Positions 34,256-42,817 of a stretch of 64,000 nucleotides of DNA are shown here, piece by piece. The notes beneath the pieces were generated by a model. The model searched no databases. It was not told where the DNA came from and worked only from the letters and a program-made list of their open reading frames with translations. Source of the stretch: Hoeflea ulvae (GTDB taxonomy: Bacteria > Pseudomonadota > Alphaproteobacteria > Rhizobiales > Rhizobiaceae); assembly GCF_026619435.1 (NCBI RefSeq), contig NZ_JAOVZQ010000001.1:565501-629500 (forward strand), in the 5' to 3' direction. Both the position numbers and the translations under genes were made by a program. The stretch's first letter is position 1. Every line of letters starts with the position of its first letter.

Positions 34256-36502
34256 ATGGGCTCAAGCCACACCATCACGCCCGTCATCCTGTGCGGCGGC
34301 GCAGGGTCCCGGCTCTGGCCGATGTCGCGGGATTCGAAGCCGAAACAGTTTCACCGCCTGGTCAATGACAAGACCCTGCTGACCAACACGCTGGAACGGG
34401 TCGATTTCCGCGGCGAGGGGCTGCGCTATCTGCCCACCCGCATTGTCGGCGGGGTGGGATTTGAATCGCTGCTGGTCGAACAGGGCGAAACCGGCAGTGT
34501 CGAAGTCGAGCGCTATGTGCTTGAGCCGCTGATTCGCGACACCGCGGCTGCGATCGCGGCGGCGATTGCCGATCTGGCCGAGAGCGATCCCGAGCGGATG
34601 GTGCTGGTGCTGCCGTCCGACCACCAGATCTCCGATGTCGCAGCCTTCTTCGATGTGATCCGCACCGGGGCGCAGGCGCTGGCCGCACGCGGCGGCATCA
34701 TGACCATCGGCATTGCGCCCACCCGGCCCGAAACCCAATATGGCTATATCGAGCGCGGCGAGGGCGACGGCCCGGTCTATGACGTGTCGCGCTTTCGCGA
34801 AAAACCCGATCTCGAAACCGCCGAAAGCTTTCTGCGCTCCGGACGGTTTTTCTGGAACGGCGGCATCTTCATGTTCCGCGCCGGCGAGATGGGCGCCGAG
34901 CTTGCCCGCCAGCAACCGGAAGTCTGGGCCCAGGCGAAACTCGCCGTCGAACGCGCCGAGGTGGAAGGCAAATGCTACCGGCTCGATGCCGAGGCCTTTG
35001 CCGCCAGTCCGAAGATCTCGATCGATTATGCGGTGATGGAAAACGCCCCGCGCATCGGCGTGGTGACTGCGAGCTTCGACTGGAATGACCTGGGCTCCTG
35101 GAACCAGCTGCATGACGGCTCGCCGCTTGACGAGAGCGGCAATGCCCGCTTTGGCGATGTGCTGACCATTGATGTCTCCAACAGCTATCTGCGCTCCGAG
35201 GACCGGCTGCTCGCCGTTGCCGGGCTCGACAACATCATCGTGGTGTCGCAGCCCGATGCGCTGCTGATCGTGCATCGCGACAAGTCGCATCTGGTCAAGG
35301 ACATTGCCGGGCGGGTCAAGCAGAGCGGCGAGTGGCCGCCGCTGGCGGTGGCCCATTCGGGCCGGCCGGTGCCCTCGTCGCGGCTGATCCGCAAATGGCT
35401 GTTCGACAAGGCGCTGCCGCTCTGGGCCGGCGCCGGCGTCGATCGCGCCCATGGCGGCGTGTTCGAGGCGCTCAATCATGACGGCAGCCCGGCCGATCTC
35501 GGCCACAAGCGGCTGAGAGTGCTGGCCCGGCAGATCTATTGCTACGCCAATGCCGAGCTGCTGGGCTGGGAGGGTGACGCCCGCGCCGTGCTCAGCCATT
35601 GCTTTGCGACCCTGACCCGCACCGGCTGGCATGATGATGGCGGCTGGATCCACCTGTGGAACCCCGACGGCACGGTGAAGGATCCGCAGCGCGACACCTA
35701 TGACCAGTGTTTCGTGCTGCTGGCGCTGGCCTGGCTGTGGAAGGCGACGAAATGGCCCGAGGCGCGCGAATGGGCCGAGCGCACCATCGCCTATATGGAT
35801 GATCACCTGGTCGATCGCGCCAATGGCGGCTTTTACGAATCGAGCCTGCGGCTCGACTATCGCCGCGCCAATCCGCACATGCATTATCTCGAGGCGATGC
35901 AGGCCTGGTACGAAGTCACCGGCGAGCGCGCCTTTCTCGACCGCGCTCAAACGGCGGTGGATCTGTTTACTTCGGTGTTCTTCGATCCCGAAAGCTGGAG
36001 CGTCACCGAGCATTTCGAGCGCGACTGGTCGGTGCGCCAGGACAAGCCGGCCCGGGTCGAGCCGGGGCATCATTATGAATGGGTCTGGTTGCTGTTGCGC
36101 CAGGCACGCTTCGCCGACCAGCCGCAGCTGAAGGAATATGCCCGCAAGCTCTATGCCACCAGCCACGCCTTCGGCCATGCCCGCGGCACCGATGCGGTGT
36201 GTGATTCGATGGCGCCGGACGGCTCGGCCATGATTGGCACGGCGCGGCTATGGTGCCAGACCGAGGCGCTCAAGGCCGGGCTGCTGGCCCGCGCCGAAGG
36301 CCTGCCCGGCGACGAGACGCTGTTCATCCGCATGCTCGACGTGATCTTCAACCGCTATCTGGTCACACCGGCCGAAGGCGGCTGGTATGATCAGATCGAC
36401 CCCAATGGACGGGTGATCTCCAAGGACATGCCGACCAGCACGTTTTACCATGTGTTCTGTGCGCTGGTGGAATATCTCAGGCACGAGGACATGCTGCCCT
36501 GA
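34256..36502 (+). CDS. Mannose-1-phosphate guanylyltransferase fused to an AGE-family sugar isomerase
   Basis: A 748-residue bifunctional protein. Residues 1 to about 350 are a ManC-type nucleotidyltransferase: VILCGGAGSRLWPMSRDSKP, followed by KQF, FREKPD, and WNGGIFMFRAG. From about 375 to the end is an N-acylglucosamine-2-epimerase (AGE) fold with a barrel of paired helices (HDDGGWIHLWNPDG, YDQCFVLLALAWLW, HHYEWVWLLLRQARF). In rhizobia the AGE domain is believed to interconvert mannose- and fructose-phosphates in place of the usual type II PMI domain, giving GDP-mannose from fructose-6-phosphate; this is inferred from the pairing. GGAG lies 6 bases before the ATG. Confidence 0.88.
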   Translation: MGSSHTITPVILCGGAGSRLWPMSRDSKPKQFHRLVNDKTLLTNTLERVDFRGEGLRYLPTRIVGGVGFESLLVEQGETGSVEVERYVLEPLIRDTAAAIAAAIADLAESDPERMVLVLPSDHQISDVAAFFDVIRTGAQALAARGGIMTIGIAPTRPETQYGYIERGEGDGPVYDVSRFREKPDLETAESFLRSGRFFWNGGIFMFRAGEMGAELARQQPEVWAQAKLAVERAEVEGKCYRLDAEAFAASPKISIDYAVMENAPRIGVVTASFDWNDLGSWNQLHDGSPLDESGNARFGDVLTIDVSNSYLRSEDRLLAVAGLDNIIVVSQPDALLIVHRDKSHLVKDIAGRVKQSGEWPPLAVAHSGRPVPSSRLIRKWLFDKALPLWAGAGVDRAHGGVFEALNHDGSPADLGHKRLRVLARQIYCYANAELLGWEGDARAVLSHCFATLTRTGWHDDGGWIHLWNPDGTVKDPQRDTYDQCFVLLALAWLWKATKWPEAREWAERTIAYMDDHLVDRANGGFYESSLRLDYRRANPHMHYLEAMQAWYEVTGERAFLDRAQTAVDLFTSVFFDPESWSVTEHFERDWSVRQDKPARVEPGHHYEWVWLLLRQARFADQPQLKEYARKLYATSHAFGHARGTDAVCDSMAPDGSAMIGTARLWCQTEALKAGLLARAEGLPGDETLFIRMLDVIFNRYLVTPAEGGWYDQIDPNGRVISKDMPTSTFYHVFCALVEYLRHEDMLP

Positions 36503-36578
36503 TTTTCGAGGGTGGCACTGCGGGCGCGACCGGGCCGGACATTGCATCGAGACGGCGTCATCAATGGGAGAGACAATC

Positions 36579-38005
36579 ATGGCCGCCAAATTCGGCACCA
36601 GCGGGCTTCGCGGCCTGGTCGGGGATCTGACCGACGGCACCGCCGCCGCGCATGCGGGCGCCTTTGCGCGCCATCTCCGGCGCTCTGACAGGGTGAGCGC
36701 GGGCGCGCCGGTGTTTGTCGGGCGCGATCTGCGTTCCTCCAGCCCGCAGATCAGCGGCCAATGCGCCGCGGCGCTGGTGGCCGAGGGGCTGGAACCGGTC
36801 GATTGCGGCGTGCTGCCGACACCGGCGCTGGCGCTGCATGCCATGGCCAGGGGGCTGCGGCGCTGATGATCACCGGCTCGCACATCCCCGATGACCGCAA
36901 TGGCGTCAAGTTCTACCGTCCCGACGGCGAGATCGACAAGGAGGACGAGGCGGCGATTTCGGAGCTTGCGCCGCAGCTCCGTGCCGCAGCGCTGCCGGCG
37001 CCGAAAGGCCTGCGCGACGACACGGATGCGGCCACCGACGCCTTTGTCGATCGCTATCGCGGCTTTGCCGACAACGGGCTGCTGTCCGGCCTGCGCATCG
37101 GGCTCTACGAGCACAGCTCGGCAGCAAGCGGGGTGCTGGCGGATATTCTTGAAGAGGCCGGCGTCGAGGTGGTGCGGTTGGGCAGGTCGGATGTGTTCGT
37201 GCCGGTCGACACCGAAGCCGTGTCGGACGAGACCCGGGCGCTGGTCGCCGGCTGGGTCGGCAGTCACCGGCTCGACGGTCTGGTCTCTGCCGATGGCGAC
37301 GGCGACCGGCCGCTTGTCGCCGATGAAACCGGCCAGGTGCTCAGGGGCGATGCGCTGGGGCTGATCACGGCGCGTTATCTTGAGGCCGATGCGGTGGTTA
37401 CGCCGGTCACCTCCAATTCCGGCATCGAAAGCCGCTGCCAGGCCCAAGTCCTTCGCACAAGGGTCGGCTCGCCGCATGTCATTGCCGGCATGGCGCAGGC
37501 GCTGGCTGCCGGCTGCAAGCGGGTGATCGGCTTCGAGGCCAATGGCGGCGTGCTGACCGGCAACGAGATCGAGGTGGGCGCGGCCAGGCTCGCAGCGCTG
37601 CCGACGCGCGACAGCGTGCTGCCGATTCTCTGTGCGCTCGCCGCGGCCCGGTCCCGGGGCGAAAGCCTTTCGGCCCATGTCGCCGGTCTTGGCCTGCCGG
37701 TGGCCGTCAGCGCCCGCATCGAGAGTTTTCCCACCGCCAAAAGCCGGGCGCTGGTCGCCAGCCTGTCGGAAGATGCGGCTCTGCGCGCCAGCTTCTTCGA
37801 ACCGGCCGGAGCCGTGGCGGCGGTCGATCTGACCGACGGTCTCAGGGTGACGCTCGACACCGGCGCCATCATCCATCTGCGCCCCTCGGGCAATGCGCCG
37901 GAAATGCGGGTCTACAGCGAGGCTGCAACCCGGGCCCTGGCCGAAGACCTGGTGACACGCACTATCGCGCGGGTTGCCGAAGTTTCCGGCGGTCCTGCGG
38001 AATAG
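36579..38005 (+). pseudogene. manB: Phosphomannomutase/phosphoglucomutase with a one-base frameshift
   Basis: The first 90 codons (AAKFGTSGLRGLVGDLTDGT, with FVGRDLRSSSPQ) and the remainder (ALMITGSHIPDDRNGVKFY, then ADGDGDRPLV and FEANGGVLTG) are one phosphohexomutase, but they lie in different frames. The reading stops at 36864-36866. The break maps to the run of five G at 36850-36854: with six G the two parts join as HAMARGAAALMITGSHIP and give 475 residues. The phosphorylated serine (TGSH) lies just beyond the break. It follows ManC-AGE by 76 bp, so it should supply mannose-1-phosphate. A sequencing error in the G run is possible. Confidence 0.85.
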
Positions 38006-38144
38006 GGGTGATGGCGGTTGTGACTTTGGCTGCGGCTTCTGTCCACGATTTCGCCGCAAAGCACAGGCCTGTCTCCGGCCGCATGGCGGCCCGGTCCTGC
38101 GTGCGCCGGAAAGAGAAACTTGCCACACCGAACGTGTTGACAGT

Positions 38145-38165
38145 TGTGTGATAAGACCTCACACA
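38145..38165. promoter_or_regulatory. Dyad TGTGTGA-N7-TCACACA before the LysR gene
   Basis: Perfect 7-bp arms with a 7-bp spacer end 13 bp before the LysR start. TTGACA lies at 38137-38142, just ahead. LysR regulators usually bind a dyad of about this size at their own promoter, so autoregulation is likely. Confidence 0.5.
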
Positions 38166-38178
38166 GCGAGGATGGGTG

Positions 38179-39123
38179 ATGTTGAACCTGACAGCAGCGA
38201 AATATTTCCTGGAGGTGGCGCGGCTGCGGTCGATCCGCCTGGCCGCGGACCGGTTGCATGTGGCGCCATCCGCGATCAGCCGTCAATTGTCCAAACTGGA
38301 ACATGAATTCGACGTGCAGCTGCTCGAGCGCCATTCGGGTGGCATCCGGCTCACCGCCGCGGGCGAATTGCTGACCCGGCATCTCGCCATGGTCTTCAAC
38401 ACGATCGATGTTGCCAAGGGGCAGATCTCCGATCTCAAGGGTCTGCGCAGCGGGCAGGTGTCGATCGCCACCGTCGAGGGCGTGTCCGGGCCGTTCCTGT
38501 CCGACAACATCGCCACCTTCCGGCAGGATTACCCGTCAATCGATTTTCGGGTCCGCATCCGCGGCCGGGAAAGGGTGCTGGAAGCGCTCGAACAGCATTT
38601 GTGCCAGATCGGCTTCATCTATGACCATTTCTCCCATCCCTCCCTGGAGACCATGGGCAAGTGGCGCCAGCCGCTGCTGGCGCTGGCCCGCCCGGATCAT
38701 CCCCTTGCCGACGGCCGTCCCCTGCAGCTCAAGGATCTGGTGCCGGTGACATGCGTGCTTCCCGATGACGGCTTCGGAATCCATCATCTGGTCAAGCGCG
38801 CCTTTGCCAAGCTGGGCGCCACGCCGAACACGACACTGGTGGCGGACCAGTTCCACTTTCTCATCGCCCATGCGGTGCGCACAAACGCGATCGTCTATCT
38901 GCCGCTTCAGGCTGCGCTGTCCGAGGTGCAGGCGGGCCAGATCGTGCCGCTTAACCTCGAGTGCAAGGACTTCGATTACCGCTATATCTATGCCGTCGTC
39001 CGCCGGGACCAGCAGCTTGCGCCAGCGGCATCCGCGTTTCTGCGTTTCATCCTGGCGGAATTCCAGGCGGGCGAGAAATCCGACGCGGAGCTGCTGGCAA
39101 AGCTGCGTGGAAATCAGGCGTGA
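38179..39123 (+). CDS. LysR family transcriptional regulator
   Basis: A 314-residue regulator. The N-terminal winged helix is typical: AAKYFLEVARLRSIRLAADR, then LHVAPSAISRQLSKLEHEF. The effector domain starts near residue 90 (GQVSIATVEGVSGPFLSDNI). ATG at 38179 follows GAGG. It overlaps the convergent RidA gene by 10 bp, and the RidA/amidase/TRAP genes beyond are its most likely targets, since a LysR next to a catabolic and uptake cluster usually senses the substrate. The ligand is unknown. Confidence 0.9.
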   Translation: MLNLTAAKYFLEVARLRSIRLAADRLHVAPSAISRQLSKLEHEFDVQLLERHSGGIRLTAAGELLTRHLAMVFNTIDVAKGQISDLKGLRSGQVSIATVEGVSGPFLSDNIATFRQDYPSIDFRVRIRGRERVLEALEQHLCQIGFIYDHFSHPSLETMGKWRQPLLALARPDHPLADGRPLQLKDLVPVTCVLPDDGFGIHHLVKRAFAKLGATPNTTLVADQFHFLIAHAVRTNAIVYLPLQAALSEVQAGQIVPLNLECKDFDYRYIYAVVRRDQQLAPAASAFLRFILAEFQAGEKSDAELLAKLRGNQA

Positions 39124-39599
39124 AGTTCGATGGTGATGTCGGCCTCGACCGGCGCGTTGAGGCCGAGCTCGTGCTGGGTCAATGCGGCGCGGGCATGTTT
39201 GCCGTTGTCTTCACCCCATAGGGCGACAAACAGATCGGACGCGCCATTGAGCACAAGATGGGGTTCGGCAAAACCGGGCGCGCAGGAGACATAGCCGATC
39301 ATCTTGACGATCCGCTTGACCCGGTCGAGATCGCCCAGCACCTTCTTCATCATCGCCAGATGGTTGATCGCCATCAGACGGGCAGATGCGTAGCCCTCCT
39401 CGATGGTCAGGTCGGAGCCGACCTTGCCGACATAGGGCAGCACATCATTGTCGTTTTCGTCCGGCTGCGTGCCCAGCGTTCCGGAGGTGTAGAGGATGTT
39501 GCCGACGACAACGCCGGGCAGATAGTTGCCGATCGGCTTGGGGACCCGCGGCAGGATGATTCCCATTTCTTTCAGGCGGCCTTCGGTCTGGTGGGACAT
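39114..39599 (-). CDS. RidA-family protein
   Basis: A 161-residue member of the RidA/YjgF/UK114 superfamily, which hydrolyses reactive imine and enamine intermediates. IGNYLPGVVVGNILYTSGTLG and GEDNGKHARAALTQHELG are family positions. The strict RidA arginine before the C terminus (IPxxARxxVEV type) is not seen; PVEADITIEL is in its place, as in the YjgF paralogue group, so imine deaminase activity is uncertain. Start 39599 is preceded by GAGGAG. It is divergent from the amidase gene. Confidence 0.85.
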   Translation of the reverse strand: MSHQTEGRLKEMGIILPRVPKPIGNYLPGVVVGNILYTSGTLGTQPDENDNDVLPYVGKVGSDLTIEEGYASARLMAINHLAMMKKVLGDLDRVKRIVKMIGYVSCAPGFAEPHLVLNGASDLFVALWGEDNGKHARAALTQHELGLNAPVEADITIELHA

Positions 39600-39678
39600 G
39601 TGATGCACTCCTCGTTTCAACTGGCGTGAAATTAGCCGGAACCGGCCGCGGAGGGAGCGCGAAACATGCAACACTGCT

Positions 39679-39693
39679 TTGCCGAAACGGCAA
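39679..39693. promoter_or_regulatory. Inverted repeat TTGCCG-AAA-CGGCAA between ridA-like and amidase genes
   Basis: Perfect 6-bp arms lie in the 268-bp divergent gap, 80 bp before the RidA-like start and about 175 bp before the amidase start. A shared operator for both divergent transcripts would sit about here, possibly for the nearby LysR, though the sequence differs from the LysR dyad at 38145. Confidence 0.4.
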
Positions 39694-39867
39694 CGCGTAA
39701 CTTTGATCGGCCCCTGATGTCCTGTTTAAATCCAGCAAAAACAACAAGATGAGAGATCCGCGTTGTGGCGGTGTCAAAACCCGGTCGTCTTGCCGCCTTA
39801 TTTCGGCGCTGGCGTTTTCCGGCGCCGCTCATAAGGTTTGGACTTCACGGAACGAGAAAGTGGCGTC

Positions 39868-41259
39868 TTGAAACATCAGTCCCTTGCCCAGATCGCGCAG
39901 AATCTTCGACAGCACAAGCTTTCGGCAGCCGAGCTGGTTGCCAAAGCTGTTGCCGGCTTCGATTCATCGGAATCCGTTGTCCACGCCTACAAGCACTGGG
40001 CGGGCACGCAAGCCGCCCGGCAGGCTGACGCGGTCGATGTCTTTTTCGAGGCCGGCCAGGATCACGGACCGCTGATGGGAATGCCCGTGTCGGTCAAGGA
40101 TCTGTACGGCGTGCCGAACATGCCGGTATTTGCCGGCACCGACACCGCCTTTGCCGAGAGCTGGCAAGCTCCCGGTCCCCTGGTGCAGTCGGTGATCTCG
40201 CAGCTCGGCATCGTCATGGGCAAGACCCACACGGTCGAGTTCGCCTTTGGCGGCATCGGCACCAATCCGCATTGGGGCGCGCCGGTCAATCCGTGGTCGG
40301 GCAAGGATGCGCCGCGCGTGTCGGGCGGTTCGAGTTCCGGCGCCGGCGTATCGCTGGCCCAGGGGTCGGCCCTGGTTGCGCTGGGAACCGACACGGCAGG
40401 CTCGGTCCGGATCCCGGCCGCCTTTACCGGCCAATGCGCGCTCAAGACCACCCATGGCCGCTGGTCCACCCAGGGCATCGTGCCCCTGTCCCCGTCGCTT
40501 GATACGCCCGGCGTGCTGTGCCGCACCGTCGAGGATCTGGCCTTTGCCTTTGCCGCCCTTGATGGCAGCGACAAGGACCCGGTCGGGCCGCGCGGGCTTT
40601 CGGGGCTGCGCATCGGTGTCATCGAGAATGTGGTCTGGGACGAGATCGACCCGACCATCGCCGCCAACACCGAAGCCGCGCTTTCCACGCTGGAAGCCAA
40701 GGGCGCGATCGTTTCCGGGCTCACGCTGCCCGGCGTTGACGCGGTGCTGGAGATCTTCCGCCAGGGCGGACTGGCGGCTCCGGAGCTGCGCAGCTTCATG
40801 GATGCCGATTGTCCCGACCGCATCACCCGGCTTGACCCCATGGTGCGGGCCCGCGTCGAGGGTGCGGACCAGATCTCATCGACCGAATATCTGCGCCGCC
40901 GCGACGTGCTGGCAAAGACCGGGCGGGACGGCCTGTCGGTCTTTGACCGGTTTGATGTGCTGCTCTCGCCAACGGTTCCCGTCAGTGCGCCCTTGCAGTC
41001 TGACATGACCGACGGCGCGGCCTACCGCACCGCCAACATGCTGGCCTTGCGCAACACGGCCATCGTCAATCTGTTTGGCTGGTGTGCCCTGACCCTGCCT
41101 TCGGGCATTGACGGCAATGGCATTCCATCCGGAATCCAGCTGATCGCCCCACCCATGCAGGAGACGCGTCTCCTGGCGATCGCGCTCGGCGTCGAAGCTG
41201 CTGTCGGCCGTGCGCCGGAGCTGCTTGGCCGGCCACCGCTTCTTTCATCCGCAACCTGA
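39868..41259 (+). CDS. Amidase signature family hydrolase
   Basis: About 463 residues. The catalytic Ser-cisSer-Lys set can be read: lysine in GMPVSVKDLYGVP, and the amidase signature VSGGSSSGAGVSLAQGSA with both serines, then GTDTAGSVRIPAAF. Such enzymes cleave linear amides or act in Glu-tRNA amidotransfer; the lack of gatC and gatB nearby and the TRAP genes downstream argue for catabolism. The start is uncertain: TTG at 39838 or TTG at 39868, with the latter closer to a purine-rich GAGAAAG. The TRAP genes follow 26 bp later. Confidence 0.85.
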   Translation: MKHQSLAQIAQNLRQHKLSAAELVAKAVAGFDSSESVVHAYKHWAGTQAARQADAVDVFFEAGQDHGPLMGMPVSVKDLYGVPNMPVFAGTDTAFAESWQAPGPLVQSVISQLGIVMGKTHTVEFAFGGIGTNPHWGAPVNPWSGKDAPRVSGGSSSGAGVSLAQGSALVALGTDTAGSVRIPAAFTGQCALKTTHGRWSTQGIVPLSPSLDTPGVLCRTVEDLAFAFAALDGSDKDPVGPRGLSGLRIGVIENVVWDEIDPTIAANTEAALSTLEAKGAIVSGLTLPGVDAVLEIFRQGGLAAPELRSFMDADCPDRITRLDPMVRARVEGADQISSTEYLRRRDVLAKTGRDGLSVFDRFDVLLSPTVPVSAPLQSDMTDGAAYRTANMLALRNTAIVNLFGWCALTLPSGIDGNGIPSGIQLIAPPMQETRLLAIALGVEAAVGRAPELLGRPPLLSSAT

Positions 41260-41285
41260 CTCAAACACCACCTACAGGAGACACC

Positions 41286-42275
41286 ATGTCCATCAAAACA
41301 CTTGGTCTGACCTTGGCGACAGCGCTGACCTTCAGCTTCTGCGGCGCAGCCTACGCCGCTGATTTCACCTTCACCTTCGCCCATGTGCTGACCGAAGACA
41401 CCCCCAATGCCCGCGCCGCCGTGCGCTTCAAGGAAGAAGTCGAGGCCAAATCCGACGGCCGCATCGAGATCAACATCCGCCCTGCCGCGCAGCTCGGCGG
41501 CGATGTGGAAATCATCGAACAGACACAGATGGGTCTGGTCCACATCTCCATTCCGCCGACCGGCAACCTGGCCAACTTCAATGAGAAGATGTACCTGTTC
41601 GACCTGCCGTTCCTGCTCAGCGACAATGAGGCGATGAAGCGCGTTCTCGACGGCGAAGTCGGAACCGAACTGCTCGGCACGCTCGGCGGCAACAATCTGC
41701 ACGGCATCGCCATGTGGGGCGCAGGCTTCCGTCACATGACCAACAATGTCCGTCCGATCAATGGCCCGGAAGACCTCAACGGCATCAAGATGCGCACATT
41801 GCAGGCGCCGACCATCCTGTCGACCTACCGTGCCTATGGCGCCAACCCGACCGCGATGGCCTATGTCGAAGTCTATAACGGCCTGCAGCAGGGCGTTGTC
41901 GAAGGCCAGGAAAATCCCCTCGCCAACATCAACTCGATGCGCTTTCATGAAGTGCAGAAATACATGACGCTGACCGGCCACGCCTATCACACCTATGCAG
42001 CCGTCATGAACAAGCAGGCCTGGGAAAGCCTGCCGGAAGACCTGCAGACAGTGGTCGAGGAAGCAATGATCGTCGGCCGTGATGCGGCGCGTGAATACAC
42101 CAATGAAGACGAGGCCCGCATTCTCGACGCAATCAAGGACCAGATCGAAATCCAGGAACTGTCCGAAGAGGGCCGCGCTGCATTCATCGAGGCATCCAAG
42201 CCGATCTATGATGAATTCCGTCCGAAGGTTTCGCCTGAGCTGATGGACAAGGCGCTCGCCGCCTCCAAGGGTTAA
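41286..42275 (+). CDS. TRAP transporter solute-binding protein
   Basis: A 329-residue periplasmic DctP-family protein. The signal peptide runs to about residue 23 (TLATALTFSFCGAAYAA). Mature motifs are FAHVLTEDTPN, AAVRFKEEVEAKSDGRIEIN, the LGGDVEIIEQTQMG ligand region and the PTAMAYVEVYNGLQQGVVEGQENP specificity loop. The conserved arginine for a carboxylate is in GIKMRTLQAP. It would bind a carboxylate- or amide-containing substrate. It is first in the dctPQM set. Confidence 0.93.
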   Translation: MSIKTLGLTLATALTFSFCGAAYAADFTFTFAHVLTEDTPNARAAVRFKEEVEAKSDGRIEINIRPAAQLGGDVEIIEQTQMGLVHISIPPTGNLANFNEKMYLFDLPFLLSDNEAMKRVLDGEVGTELLGTLGGNNLHGIAMWGAGFRHMTNNVRPINGPEDLNGIKMRTLQAPTILSTYRAYGANPTAMAYVEVYNGLQQGVVEGQENPLANINSMRFHEVQKYMTLTGHAYHTYAAVMNKQAWESLPEDLQTVVEEAMIVGRDAAREYTNEDEARILDAIKDQIEIQELSEEGRAAFIEASKPIYDEFRPKVSPELMDKALAASKG

Positions 42276-42297
42276 TTCACGTGAAGGGGGCTGGTCT

Positions 42298-42807
42298 ATG
42301 ATCGAAGGATTGAACCGCATTGTCGACTGGATTGAAAATGTCTCGGTCACCTTGCTCATTCTGACCGCAACGGTTGTCGCCATCGTGCAGGTTATCGCGC
42401 GCTATGTCTTCAACAACTCGCTGTACTGGTCGGAGGAACTGATCCTCTATTCGCTGATCACCATGAGCTTTCTGACCATGGGCATGGGGGTGCGTTACGC
42501 CTCCCATATCAGCGTCGAGGCGGTCTATGCGATCGCCAGCCCCCGCATGACCCGCGCACTCCAGATCGGGGCTGCCAGCCTCGGTCTGATCTTTGCCGGC
42601 GCGTTGATCTATTACGGCAGCAAGCTGTCGATCAACACGTCGCGCATGGGGCAGCTGTCGCCCGCGATGCGCGTACCTGTCGGCTATATCTACATGATCA
42701 TTCCCCTTGCAGGCAGCTTCATGGTGTTGCGGTACCTGCTGATCATGCAGTTCCTTCTGACCGGGCGCGACTATGTCGCGCCGCAGGTCGACATCAAGAC
42801 AAGCTGA
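42298..42807 (+). CDS. TRAP transporter small permease (DctQ)
   Basis: A 169-residue membrane protein with four hydrophobic segments, the TRAP small-subunit form: LLILTATVVAIVQVIARYVF, WSEELILYSLITMSFLTMGM, LGLIFAGALIYYGSK and YIYMIIPLAGSFMVLRYL. The WSEEL motif is characteristic. It is 22 bp after the binding protein and 10 bp before the large permease, so all three are one operon. Confidence 0.9.
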   Translation: MIEGLNRIVDWIENVSVTLLILTATVVAIVQVIARYVFNNSLYWSEELILYSLITMSFLTMGMGVRYASHISVEAVYAIASPRMTRALQIGAASLGLIFAGALIYYGSKLSINTSRMGQLSPAMRVPVGYIYMIIPLAGSFMVLRYLLIMQFLLTGRDYVAPQVDIKTS

Positions 42808-42817
42808 GGCCGCCACC

